A stretch of 35,890 nt of DNA, taken from a candidate division KSB1 bacterium (GTDB lineage Bacteria > Zhuqueibacterota > Zhuqueibacteria > Residuimicrobiales > Krinioviventaceae). This document shows positions 27,450 to 35,332 of the stretch, piece by piece. The stretch covers positions 1 through 35,890 of the forward strand of contig JAPDQV010000037.1 of NCBI GenBank assembly GCA_034505495.1, written 5' to 3'. The position numbers were made by a program, and so were the translations under genes. Each line of letters begins with the position of its first letter. Position 1 is the first letter of the stretch. The notes under the pieces were generated by a model, which ran no database searches, was not told the origin of the DNA, and saw only the letters and a list, made by a program, of their open reading frames with translations.

Positions 27450-27899
27450 TTATAAAATCGTCTTTACTCTGGCGCTTTTAATTTGATCCAAAGCCACCGC
27501 CGTCTTTTTGCCGTTGATCAATACCAGAATGCCGTGCTCATCCGCTTCTTCCAGCACTCCCTCGAGGATTTGCTCTCTGCCGTTTTCGGCCGCCAGGGTA
27601 AGGTGAAGCGTCCGGCCGATCTGACGCGCAAAATCGCGCGCCGTACGAAGCGGGCGATCGGTTCCGGGCGAGGAAACTTCAAGAATGTACTGGCCTTCGA
27701 TAAGGTCATCATCCTGATCGAGCGCGTCCGAAAGGCGTCGACTCACCTCCGTACAGCGGTCGAGTGTAATGCCTCCGGGTTCCCAAATAAAGATGCGCAG
27801 ACTCGAACGCTTGCCGCGGTGAAACTGCATTTCGACGAGCTCTACGCCCATCTCTTCGAGCACGGAAGCAACCAACTGTTGTAGTCTCGGATCAATCAT
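27450..27899 (-). CDS. rimP: Ribosome maturation factor RimP
   Basis: A 149-residue 30S maturation factor. Recognisable are the N-terminal domain start (LQQLVASVLEEMGVELVEMQFHRG, with the LRIFIW strand), GGITLDRCTEVSRRLSDALD, and the LEVSSPGTDRPL signature at about 71-83. Position directly upstream of nusA (18-base gap) is the classic order. Its start is only 18 bases downstream of the T-run of an intrinsic terminator, which has consequences for how it is transcribed. Confidence 0.95.
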   Translation of the reverse strand: MIDPRLQQLVASVLEEMGVELVEMQFHRGKRSSLRIFIWEPGGITLDRCTEVSRRLSDALDQDDDLIEGQYILEVSSPGTDRPLRTARDFARQIGRTLHLTLAAENGREQILEGVLEEADEHGILVLINGKKTAVALDQIKSARVKTIL

Positions 27900-27917
27900 T
27901 TCTCGCCGTTATACAAC

Positions 27918-27943
27918 AAAAAAGTGGGCTGATTGGCCCACTT
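27918..27943 (-). terminator. Intrinsic terminator between TPR gene and rimP
   Basis: Perfect 8-base arms AAGTGGGC / GCCCACTT with a 6-base loop, followed on the minus strand by six T residues. It stands 51 bases after the TPR gene stop and ends 18 bases before the rimP ATG. Confidence 0.9.
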
Positions 27944-27950
27944 CTTATAG

Positions 27951-27979
27951 AATATAGAGATAACTATCTTAAAAATCAA
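27951..27979 (-). promoter_or_regulatory. Candidate promoter for rimP-nusA-infB operon
   Basis: Minus-strand TTGATT (27979-27974) and TATATT (27956-27951) with 17-base spacing, a good sigma-70 pattern. A start site about 7 bases downstream would fall at the foot of the terminator hairpin, so the message would open with that stem-loop. No other space exists for a promoter between the hairpin and rimP. Confidence 0.5.
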
Positions 27980-27994
27980 GCGATTTCTCGATCA

Positions 27995-28666
27995 TTACCA
28001 CTTGAGAGAGCTCAACAAAACAGCATCCTCCTTTTCGCGGGAATCGGGAAAATCAGTGATGATTCGTTGATACAAAGCCGAAGCCTTTTGCGAATTACCC
28101 GCCAGCTGCCAACATCGCGCCGCCCGCAGCAAATAGTAAGGAGCTTTGGGAATATCTTTATACTTTTCGGCGACGGCCTGGAATTTTTTCGCCGCTTCGG
28201 CATATTTGCCCAGCTGCTCCAACGCCGCCGCTTCTCCCGCAAGCGCGGCAGCCTTTAGCTGTTTGTCGCCGGAAAGGGCGCCGGCTGCTTTTCTGAACTG
28301 TTTTGCCGCCTGCTCGTACTCGCCGTTTTGATAATGCGATTGCGCCAGATAAAAACGCGCCAACTTGCCGCTGCGCGTGCCGCCGTATTTACTTGTCAAC
28401 ACGCCGAACTCTTTGGCGGCGTTGCGGTAATCCATGGCCTGAAAAGTGCGCACGGCTTTGGAAAACTCGACGCTTGCGGTCTTTTCAGCCTTGCCGTGCA
28501 GGTATGTATAGATTCCAATACCGGCAATGATTAAGACGACCGCAAGCAGGCCGATGGTAATTTCCTTAAGATGATCGTCGATCCAAGCACGCGATTTGAA
28601 ATAAAACGTGACGAGTTTGTCTTCCTTGAGGTCCTTTTTCCGGATTCGCTTCCTTGGCGTCAGCAT
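27995..28666 (-). CDS. Membrane-anchored tetratricopeptide-repeat protein
   Basis: A 223-residue protein with a basic, cytoplasmic N terminus (KRIRKKDLKEDK), one transmembrane helix at about 37-55 and a C-terminal series of TPR-like helices (QAMDYRNAAKEFGVL, HYQNGEYEQAAKQFRKAAG, EQLGKYAEAAKKFQAVAEKY, AGNSQKASALYQRIITDFPDS). The layout resembles YfgM, an ancillary factor of the SecYEG/PpiD periplasmic chaperone network, and other YbgF/BamD-like TPR proteins. AGGAATCGTT precedes the ATG. Specific function is unknown; a periplasmic scaffold role is inferred from topology. Confidence 0.85.
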   Translation of the reverse strand: MLTPRKRIRKKDLKEDKLVTFYFKSRAWIDDHLKEITIGLLAVVLIIAGIGIYTYLHGKAEKTASVEFSKAVRTFQAMDYRNAAKEFGVLTSKYGGTRSGKLARFYLAQSHYQNGEYEQAAKQFRKAAGALSGDKQLKAAALAGEAAALEQLGKYAEAAKKFQAVAEKYKDIPKAPYYLLRAARCWQLAGNSQKASALYQRIITDFPDSREKEDAVLLSSLKW

Positions 28667-28757
28667 AACGATTCCTATTCTGTTCGTCCTGCCGAATTAT
28701 TGAATTATTTGTTCAATATACGAACGGCAGGGTTTAAAAGCAAGCCATAAAACCTTG

Positions 28758-29114
28758 TTAATGGTGTTCGTTAAACGCTTCGTGCGTGCCCACTACCACC
28801 AGTTCGTACATATGCACCGTTACGGCGGCAACGAATACAATGTCGAGAAAAAGAAAAAAACCGATCAAAATGGGATCGCTGCCGAAACGGAGCAAAAGCG
28901 GCAAGGTCAGCAGGCCGACGGCGACGCCGATAAAAATGCTGAAAAAGATCTTGACGCGGTTCCTGTTTCCGCCGCCGAACGCATACGAAATGAGAATAAT
29001 GAAAAAGCCCAAAAGGACCGCCAAATAATGGTAAAGATCGTTATGAAAGGCGAACCATTTAAAGGTATAAAGCATTTGCTGCACGGCTGTAGAATCGGTA
29101 ATTGCTTCTTCCAT
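28758..29114 (-). CDS. Small integral membrane protein, unknown family
   Basis: A 118-residue protein with three or so hydrophobic helices (about 27-46, 54-74, 80-105), separated by a GGGNRNRVK loop, and a histidine-containing tail (NEHH). AAGGA lies about ten bases before the ATG. I cannot place it in a named family; the pattern is that of a small inner-membrane protein. Neighbours are pabBC upstream and the TPR gene downstream, neither of which gives a functional hint. Confidence 0.7.
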   Translation of the reverse strand: MEEAITDSTAVQQMLYTFKWFAFHNDLYHYLAVLLGFFIILISYAFGGGNRNRVKIFFSIFIGVAVGLLTLPLLLRFGSDPILIGFFLFLDIVFVAAVTVHMYELVVVGTHEAFNEHH

Positions 29115-29216
29115 AGTCAGAATCCTTATAATGAAACTAGGAACAAATTAGCCGGCAGTAATTTGAACAAAATAGCCCCCATTTGCAAGCCGTTTCTTCT
29201 CATGCCGATTAAAGAG

Positions 29217-30974
29217 TCAATTTACCCCTTGACAAGCCAACTTGACTTTCTGCAGTCCTCGGATTGAATTGAACAAATATACGGATTGAACATTGGCCAA
29301 GTCCTGCAAAGAAATGATCTTTTCAATCAGAAGCCCTTTCTCGAGTAAAAATCGCCGGAACGTGCCTGCCAGCAGCCCGCACTGGATCGGCGGCGTATAA
29401 AGCACCCCCTCGATTTCAAAAGCAACGTTCGCTGTCGTGGTTTCGGTTACTTCCTCTGATTCATTATAGAGCAGTATTTCATATCCTTTCGGAGCGGCAC
29501 TCTGGGCGGCTTCATAAACTTTGCGAAAAGTCGTTTTGTGAAACAAAAACACATTGCTGCTGTCAACCGGCTCTTTTGCCGGAATGAGCGGCCCGAATTT
29601 CGTCCAATCGGGAGGCAAAGGCTCCGAATCAATACGTATATTGCCGCAGGCAGAAAGAAAAAGCCGCACCTTATGGGGTTCTCTTTGCAGCCTGCGCGAT
29701 TGTTCATAAAGCTGCCGGCGGATTTTTTGCAAATCGCATCGGTAATCAAAATAGTCTGCGGAACGCTGCAACCTTTCGAGATGATAATCGAACAATATAT
29801 AACCCTCATTCGGCTTCCACAGCATCGTTTCAAACAAGTCAAAGTCGATTGGGCGCCGATAAAGAACTGCCGCTTTGGTAAGGCACTCTTGATGCTCCTT
29901 TTTCGGTAATGAATCCCATACGATTCCGCCGCCGACGCCGTATTCGGCAGTTTGCTCCCGATGGTTGTAAAGTATCGTACGAATCGCCACGTTAAACTGT
30001 GCGCGCCGTTTAGGTAAAATATACCCAACAGAGCCTGTATAAATCCGACGGGGGGTAGTTTCGAGATCGGCTATCCTCTGCATGCTTCGACACTTTGGAG
30101 TTCCGGTAATGGAAGCCGCAGGAAACAATGCCTGCAGGATGCCGGAAATGGAGGTGTCGACCTTGGCGCACACGGTTGAAGTCATTTGCCATACAGTGGG
30201 GTATTTTTCGATTTCGAAAAGCGAAGCGACTTTAACGCTGCCGGTCTCTGCAATTCGTCCCACATCGTTTCTGACCATATCGACGATCATTACATTTTCA
30301 GCGCGATCCTTTTCGGAAAAGGCCAGCCGTTTGCTGATTTCCGCGTCTTCCTCCGGCCAACGACCTCTCGGGGCGGTGCCCTTCATTGGGCGTGTTTCGA
30401 TATGGCTTCCATTGAGACGAAAAAACAATTCCGGCGAGGCGCTGCAGATCACCCAATCGTCCCAAACCGCATAAACGGCGTACGGCGCTTCTTGGGCAAA
30501 GGCAAGAAAGAACTGCCAGCAATCAAAGTCACCTTGGGTCAATAGTCGCCAAGTGTAATTAAGCTGATAAATATCGCCTTGAGCAATGAGTCGACGAATT
30601 CCTGCTACGTTTTGACAATATTCCTCAAAGGTCAAATTCGGTTTCCATTCGAGACGAAGATCCATTCGAGACGGCTGGGGTAATCTTGGAACGAGATTCG
30701 GCTTTTCATAAACCGCCAATCCCATCAATGGAAAATGCTGCTCCGTATTGACTTTTAAAGACGGATCAAATCCCGAAGCAGCTTCGTAGGAAATGAAAAC
30801 GGCGGCGCAGACGCGATATTTTTCTATAGTCTTTTCAATCTCGGCCAGAGCAGGCATAATGTGTTCTGCTTCCCGAATTGAATACACCTCGATAGGTTTT
30901 GAAAACTCGAACCAACAAAACGGAGAGTTGCGGATCAGAAAATAGGGTTGCTCAAACGGCAAAAGGGTTTTCAT
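29217..30974 (-). CDS. pabBC: Fused aminodeoxychorismate synthase I / aminodeoxychorismate lyase
   Basis: A 585-residue fusion. The chorismate-binding PabB part (about 110-370) shows IYQLNYTWR, RPMKGTAPRG (195-204), DMVRNDVGR, SITGTPK (288-294) and GVGGGIVWDS; it aminates chorismate to 4-amino-4-deoxychorismate. The C-terminal PabC part (378-585) is a fold-IV PLP lyase with HLERLQRSADYF, the likely PLP lysine at 480 in FLFHKTTFRKVYE and VTETTTANV (509-517); it yields p-aminobenzoate for folate. This one-gene arrangement is known in many bacteria. No glutamine amidotransferase (PabA) lies nearby, so ammonia or a TrpG elsewhere must supply nitrogen. The start follows GGATAAAGC. Confidence 0.93.
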   Translation of the reverse strand: MKTLLPFEQPYFLIRNSPFCWFEFSKPIEVYSIREAEHIMPALAEIEKTIEKYRVCAAVFISYEAASGFDPSLKVNTEQHFPLMGLAVYEKPNLVPRLPQPSRMDLRLEWKPNLTFEEYCQNVAGIRRLIAQGDIYQLNYTWRLLTQGDFDCWQFFLAFAQEAPYAVYAVWDDWVICSASPELFFRLNGSHIETRPMKGTAPRGRWPEEDAEISKRLAFSEKDRAENVMIVDMVRNDVGRIAETGSVKVASLFEIEKYPTVWQMTSTVCAKVDTSISGILQALFPAASITGTPKCRSMQRIADLETTPRRIYTGSVGYILPKRRAQFNVAIRTILYNHREQTAEYGVGGGIVWDSLPKKEHQECLTKAAVLYRRPIDFDLFETMLWKPNEGYILFDYHLERLQRSADYFDYRCDLQKIRRQLYEQSRRLQREPHKVRLFLSACGNIRIDSEPLPPDWTKFGPLIPAKEPVDSSNVFLFHKTTFRKVYEAAQSAAPKGYEILLYNESEEVTETTTANVAFEIEGVLYTPPIQCGLLAGTFRRFLLEKGLLIEKIISLQDLANVQSVYLFNSIRGLQKVKLACQGVN

Positions 30975-31507
30975 GCTTTATCCAATTTTGCGAATTTAAT
31001 TAGGGATCATTTTTCAAAGGACGGCGAGGTTTGCAAAAAGGAGCGGACTGCCGAACTGAGAAAAAATGCAAATTTCGGGGATGAAACGCAACCCTATAAC
31101 CAGACAGCAGACGGTCGCCTTTTGTCATGGACCGTCTGAAAGCCGTTAATGGTAAAGCATTGCCCAACAAAAGATTCTATGCAAGAAATCAAAGCGTTAT
31201 TAATAGTTGTTCGAGATAAAAATAATCAATTAATTTTTCAAAAGGAGCCAAGCCCTAAAACGAAGCATGCGGGTTTGCGTTGTTGTAATCATTCAAAAAC
31301 AGGTGCCGTTGCGTTTTCCTATATTCCGGAGCGGACAAAAGGAGTCTTTTCATCCCGCATCTCCATAATGGCTCGGATCACCTATTACGCCTTGCCGTTG
31401 CTCTTGGGATTACAGATTCTGCTGAAACACTATTCGATTTTTTTTCCCGTACGAAAGCAAAAAGGGAACAGATTGACGATACTTTTCGCAGGGCGACAGC
31501 AAATCTT
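30975..31507. other. Intergenic stretch of 533 bases, no clear gene
   Basis: AT-richer than its neighbours. It should contain the pabBC promoter, though I see no convincing pair of boxes. A plus-strand frame of 120 codons (31149-31511) and a shorter one at 30948-31139 give sequences with no recognisable motif, no ribosome site and an odd residue mix. No tRNA T-loop, IS end or CRISPR repeat was found. One inverted repeat is listed separately. Confidence 0.5.
31108..31138. repeat. Inverted repeat with 9-base arms
   Basis: CAGACGGTC and GACCGTCTG are perfect complements around a 13-base loop, about 135-165 bases upstream of pabBC. Neither strand has a T-run after it, so it is not a standard terminator. 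It could be an RNA stem-loop in a pabBC leader or a protein-binding site. Confidence 0.55.
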
Positions 31508-31867
31508 TTAAGACTGGTTCCAAGTGCGTTTGCCGACGTTGAGAATCGGCAACAGCAGCAGCGGCAGCCACCACAGGATACTCCATTTAAAAGATGAAAA
31601 AGCGTCAAAAGCCCAGATCGCCCAGACAATCCCGATACAAAGCACTGCATAGGGCCCAGCCATTAATCGACGATAGCGGGTGTCAGGAAAACGCCAGGGA
31701 GCAAAAAAGAAAACCGTCGCCATTGCCGTGAGCCATAATAAAATCCCAAGAGCTGCCGCGAACAGCTTTCTCTGAAAAAGAAAAACAATCGCCAATACGC
31801 CGATCCAAAGGGACGCGCCTGCCCAGCCGAGAATCCAGCCGAGCTTTTCCCCTCGACGATGATTCAT
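31508..31867 (-). CDS. Hypothetical four-helix membrane protein
   Basis: A 119-residue protein with four hydrophobic stretches (about 10-28, 36-55, 68-86, 92-110), many tryptophans, and a basic loop (RFPDTRYRRLM) that suggests paired helices with the positive loops inside. GGAAAGGGTGG lies upstream of the ATG. No family is recognised. It stands alone between two sparse intergenic regions, and the strong hydrophobic periodicity favours a real gene over chance. Confidence 0.65.
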   Translation of the reverse strand: MNHRRGEKLGWILGWAGASLWIGVLAIVFLFQRKLFAAALGILLWLTAMATVFFFAPWRFPDTRYRRLMAGPYAVLCIGIVWAIWAFDAFSSFKWSILWWLPLLLLPILNVGKRTWNQS

Positions 31868-32257
31868 ATTGTGCCACCCTTTCCGTTAAAAATTAAATGG
31901 TCTTATTTCGTGCTGAAAAAATCTTTAAAGGCGGACCCGTTCATACCGCTGACGCCTGACTCCAGAGACAGCGGTTTCTCCCATAGTTTAATGATATGCA
32001 CAAGCTCGTCGTTGTCGATGTATAACGATTGTCCGTTGGAGAAACCGTTCATATTGATGCCGTCGCATCGTTTGTAAAGCCTGCTGCACCCGCATTTGTC
32101 CCCTCCTGCCGCCGACACGACGCGCGTTCGCCAGCTTGACTCCCTCCTTCTAGGTCAGTCGATATGCCGGGAATGCGGACCGTCGATCTTCGATCCATAC
32201 CCGTTGCATGGATAACCATTTCCGTTGCTATTCCATTATTCCGGCGTCCTACTGACT
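31868..32257. other. Intergenic stretch of 390 bases, sparse content
   Basis: Between the small membrane protein and the GH43 gene. Apart from a possible 49-codon frame listed separately, I see no gene, RNA, repeat or terminator. No hairpin follows the GH43 stop, and a GGAAAGGGTGG ribosome site for the gene at 31508-31867 lies at its left end. Confidence 0.45.
31903..32052 (-). CDS. Possible small protein or gene remnant, 49 aa
   Basis: A minus-strand frame beginning MNGFSNGQSLYIDND and ending in AFKDFFSTK. The residue mix (few repeats, mixed charge, aromatic residues spaced as in a folded domain) looks more protein-like than neighbouring frames, but there is no ribosome site before the ATG and the frame extends to an upstream ATG at 32118 with a cysteine-rich, unlikely start. 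It may be the tail of a decayed gene. No family is recognised. Confidence 0.25.
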   Translation of the reverse strand: MNGFSNGQSLYIDNDELVHIIKLWEKPLSLESGVSGMNGSAFKDFFSTK

Positions 32258-33565
32258 TTATTCGAACCGAAGCCGATCGATATCGAACAGCTTCCCTGGT
32301 CCGCCGTAAAACCTCAGCCAGAGAGCGTGAACGCCGCCGGCATTCGAAACGGAAGCCGTGTAATCCCGCCAGGTTTTGCCGTCACCGCTCGGAATCTCGA
32401 CCCTGGCGATCCTCGCCTTCCACGGATAATCCAAGCACATCTCGATAACCCCGCCTGCCGCGGCCGCAGCCCGCACGGCGACCCGCTTCGCGCCTTTGCC
32501 GAAATCGACGTACTTGAATGCGGCGCGGTCTTCGTTGCAGATCTCTGCCAATGCCTCGTTGTTTTCCGCAATCAATTGAATGCGCACGTTCCCGTTCATG
32601 AGGCAGGCGCGCTCCGCCTCGATGGGAGCAAAAGCGTTCAGCGGACCGCCGGCTCCCTGAGAGGTCATTTCGACTTCATTGATGCTGCCGTCGGCATTGA
32701 ACGTGATCGGTTCGATGCAGGCTTTGCGCATCATTTTGGAATTGTGGGTCGCCCGATGATAAAGTACGTACCAGTTGCCCTTGAACTCGACGATCGAACC
32801 GTGATTGTTCCAGTTGCCCGGATCGCAGTCGTCATTATCGATGATGACCCCGCCGTAGCGGTATGGCCCCATCGGTGAAGAGGCCGTTGCATAGCCGATG
32901 CAGGTCGGCTTTTGCGAGCGCCCCATGTGGGCATAGATAAAGTAATAGATGCCGTTCCGCTTGGTCAAAAAGCCGCCTTCGTGAAAATGGTGTTCCTTCT
33001 CCGTCAATACACTGTCGCGAATGGTCGAGCGATCCAATTCGATCATGTTCGGTTTGAGTTTTGCCATCTTGGCGGTAAACTGTCCCCACAGATAATAGGC
33101 CTGACCGTCGTCGTCGATAAAAACCGACGGATCGATCTGGTTGTATCCATAGAGCTCGATCGGTTTGGCGTCGCGAAAAGGACCGGTAGGGGAAGTCGAA
33201 ACGGCTACACCTTCGCTATGGCGAACGTCCGGCGTGCAGTAATAGAGAAAATAGAGGCCGTTCCGGGCCATACAATCCGGTGCATAGAGCGGGGCATCGG
33301 TCCAGGGAACCTGATCGTCTTTTCCGGCGGAGGCAAAGACGTTTTCCACAATTTTCCAATTTTGCAGATCTTCGGTGACCAGAACATGGTGCCGATTCGA
33401 GCAGTAATAAGTGGGACTTTCATCGAGCGAGCCGTAGACGTACAGTTTACCGTCACTCCAGACGTGAGCGGACGGATCGGCGAAATAGACGCCCGGCGGC
33501 ACGATCGGATTTTGTGCAACAGCGACCGCCGCCAGAAAAGCGATCAAAAAGCATCTTTTTTTCAT
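32258..33565 (-). CDS. Secreted glycoside hydrolase family 43 enzyme with C-terminal CBM6
   Basis: Start at 33565 (MKKRCFLIAF) gives a signal peptide cut near AVAQ (residue 18) and follows AGGGACAAAAGC; the longer frame to 33592 adds a polar start. The 435-residue protein has a five-bladed GH43 domain (about 25-305) with the three expected acids: Asp30 (YFADPSAHVW), Asp145 (NQIDPSVFIDDDG) and Glu196 (HFHEGGFL). A CBM6-type carbohydrate-binding domain follows (316-434; EAERACLMNG, VDFGKGAKRVAVRAAA, LWLRFYGG, FDIDRLRF). It likely removes arabinose or xylose units from plant hemicellulose. It lies alone, without other polysaccharide-use genes. Confidence 0.93.
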   Translation of the reverse strand: MKKRCFLIAFLAAVAVAQNPIVPPGVYFADPSAHVWSDGKLYVYGSLDESPTYYCSNRHHVLVTEDLQNWKIVENVFASAGKDDQVPWTDAPLYAPDCMARNGLYFLYYCTPDVRHSEGVAVSTSPTGPFRDAKPIELYGYNQIDPSVFIDDDGQAYYLWGQFTAKMAKLKPNMIELDRSTIRDSVLTEKEHHFHEGGFLTKRNGIYYFIYAHMGRSQKPTCIGYATASSPMGPYRYGGVIIDNDDCDPGNWNNHGSIVEFKGNWYVLYHRATHNSKMMRKACIEPITFNADGSINEVEMTSQGAGGPLNAFAPIEAERACLMNGNVRIQLIAENNEALAEICNEDRAAFKYVDFGKGAKRVAVRAAAAAGGVIEMCLDYPWKARIARVEIPSGDGKTWRDYTASVSNAGGVHALWLRFYGGPGKLFDIDRLRFE

Positions 33566-33631
33566 GCTTTTGTCCCTAATTAAGTTTATCATTTAGAGTC
33601 AATGGCTCGGCAGGCTGAAAACAGGTGCAAA

Positions 33632-33646
33632 ATTTTGATTCAAAAT
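33632..33646. promoter_or_regulatory. Short palindrome in divergent intergenic region
   Basis: ATTTTG-ATT-CAAAAT lies between the divergent GH43 and acetyltransferase genes, the only strand switch in the window. It could be an operator shared by both; AT-rich chance symmetry is equally possible. A TTGACT box is found nearer to GH43 on the minus strand, but no matching -10 box. Confidence 0.25.
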
Positions 33647-33736
33647 AATGTTGTTTCACACAAGAGTCAAGCTTTTTACATTGGGATCCAAAGCAAACAG
33701 ATTTAATAAATTCCTCATGTTGGAAACGGAGGCATC

Positions 33737-34168
33737 ATGATTTTTCGACCGGCAAAAACGATGGATGATCTCGTCAAAGTCTTTATCGTGCGGGCGATCG
33801 TCTTTATCGGAGAGCAGCATTGCCCTTTTGCTGAGGAAATCGACGAGTTCGAACCCGTTTCGCTGCACTTTTTGGGAGAAATTGATGGAGAACCGATCGC
33901 GGCGGCGCGCCTGCGCTTTCCCGGAAACTATGCCAAACTGGAGCGCATCGCCGTACGCCGTGAGTGGCGCGGTCGAGGTTACGGGCATGCGCTTGTGGAC
34001 TATTTGATCGAACAGGCCGAGCAGCGCGGCTACAAAACATTAAAGATGCACGCCCAAGCGCATTTGGTTGACTTTTATGCTCGGCACGGATTTGTGCGCC
34101 AGGGTGGAATCTTTCAGGAAGCGGGTATCGATCATTATTTGATGGTTCGAATCAGGGATGTCGATTGA
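33737..34168 (+). CDS. GNAT-family N-acetyltransferase
   Basis: A 143-residue acetyltransferase. The acetyl-CoA loop is seen as RREWRGRGYGHALVDYLIEQA (about 74-94), preceded by the strand KLERIAV and followed by LKMHAQAHLVDFYARHGF, typical of motif B. The start region (FRPAKTMDDLVKVFIVRAIVFIGEQHCPFAEEIDEFE) matches the ElaA/YjcF-like subgroup. GGAGGCATC precedes the ATG. Substrate cannot be predicted; members acetylate small amines or protein N termini. Confidence 0.92.
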   Translation: MIFRPAKTMDDLVKVFIVRAIVFIGEQHCPFAEEIDEFEPVSLHFLGEIDGEPIAAARLRFPGNYAKLERIAVRREWRGRGYGHALVDYLIEQAEQRGYKTLKMHAQAHLVDFYARHGFVRQGGIFQEAGIDHYLMVRIRDVD

Positions 34169-34246
34169 AAAATCCCTTGTGAATTATGCTTAGGTCGAGT
34201 ATATTGATTAAATTCAATCATCATTAAAATTTTTTGGAGCCATTGT

Positions 34247-35272
34247 ATGAAACGATTCTTTGCTCTTTTGGTCGCGGCAGCCCTTTTGACTGCAGGATGC
34301 TCGAAAAACGTTCCCAAGGCGCCGTATGCAAAAGGAACGGAGCCCTATAAATTCTTTCGCACGCTCTCCGATTCCCTCAAAATCACCCAGTTGAACCCTG
34401 ACAAGCCGGTTTTGCTGATCACGACCAAGCAATTCAAGGTCTATTCTTACGACATTTTGCCCAGCATTTATGCCCGTTTTAACCGTTACCGCAACAACCT
34501 CGGCAGATTGCCGGTGGAACAATTCAAGAATTCGATAAAGGAAGCTGCTGAAGGCGAAGCAGAAAAGCGGCTTTTGCTGGAGGAAGCCAAGAACAAAGGC
34601 ATCGCTGCTTCCGACAGCGTCGTCAATGAAGAATTGGAGCAGATCTACTCCCGTCGCGGCGGCAAAGAAAACTTTCAGAAATTCATCGAGCAGCAAGGAT
34701 TGACCATCGAGTTTGTCGAACAGGACATTCGGAATCAATTGACGATCCAGAAATTCCTGGAAGAAGTGTTGGAGCCGCAGGTGCAGGTGACCGATGCCGA
34801 CCTGCAGGAGGCTTACTCGCAGGACAAGCTGGCGACGGTTCGTCATATCCTTTTCCTGACGCAGGGCAAAAACGAAGCGGAAAAGGCCGAAATAAAAGCC
34901 AAGGCGGAGCAGGTCTTGGCGCGCGCCCGCTCGGGCGAGGACTTTGCCGCATTGGCCAAAGAGTTTTCTGAGGACCCGGGTTCAAAAGATAAAGGCGGTA
35001 TCTATGAGCGCTTCCCGCGCGGCCGCATGGTCAAGCCGTTCGAGGATGCCGCTTTCAATCTGCCGATCGGCAGCATCAGCGACCTGGTCGAGACGCCCTA
35101 CGGCTATCACATCATCAAAGTCGAAAGTCGAGAGAAAGAAACTCTGCCGTTGGAAGAGGTCAGAGATCAGTTGACCCGTACAGTCGAGCGTACCAAGCGC
35201 CGCGATATCTACAACCAATTCATCGAAGATCTCAAGAAAAAAGCTGAATTCAAAGTTGTCGAATTGAGCTGA
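34247..35272 (+). CDS. PpiC/SurA-type peptidyl-prolyl isomerase lipoprotein
   Basis: A 341-residue exported foldase. The signal ends in a good lipobox LTAGC with Cys18, so it is a lipoprotein. A helical SurA_N-like chaperone region spans about 60-185, then a parvulin PpiC domain at 196-293 (VRHILFLTQGKNEAEK, AALAKEFSEDPGSKDKGG, FEDAAFNLPIGSISDLVETPYGYHIIKV), then a helical end. It probably helps fold or hand over outer-membrane and secreted proteins. GGAG stands 8 bases before the ATG. It resembles SurA/PrsA in layout, not close enough to assign a symbol. Confidence 0.93.
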   Translation: MKRFFALLVAAALLTAGCSKNVPKAPYAKGTEPYKFFRTLSDSLKITQLNPDKPVLLITTKQFKVYSYDILPSIYARFNRYRNNLGRLPVEQFKNSIKEAAEGEAEKRLLLEEAKNKGIAASDSVVNEELEQIYSRRGGKENFQKFIEQQGLTIEFVEQDIRNQLTIQKFLEEVLEPQVQVTDADLQEAYSQDKLATVRHILFLTQGKNEAEKAEIKAKAEQVLARARSGEDFAALAKEFSEDPGSKDKGGIYERFPRGRMVKPFEDAAFNLPIGSISDLVETPYGYHIIKVESREKETLPLEEVRDQLTRTVERTKRRDIYNQFIEDLKKKAEFKVVELS

Positions 35273-35282
35273 CGAGTTGATG

Positions 35283-35317
35283 GTCGGGCGCTGCCTGCAT
35301 GCAGGCGGCGCCCCGAC
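35283..35317 (+). terminator. Long GC-rich hairpin after the PpiC gene
   Basis: A nearly continuous stem: GTCGGG pairs with CCCGAC, continued inward through a one-base bulge by a GC-rich stem around GCATGC. It starts 11 bases after the stop codon. No T-run follows, so it may act as an RNA stabiliser or a weak or Rho-type terminator. The next gene starts only 16 bases later. Confidence 0.5.
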
Positions 35318-35332
35318 GTCCTGCGGCAAGGT

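Noticed and set aside
29217..30974. PabB-PabC fusion as a novel gene fusion
   Set aside because: One-chain PabB-PabC proteins are known in many bacteria; all key motifs are in place, so it is ordinary.
31149..31511. Plus-strand frame of 120 codons in the gap before pabBC
   Set aside because: No ribosome site, no recognisable motif, and it runs into the end of a minus-strand gene; kept only as part of the intergenic note.
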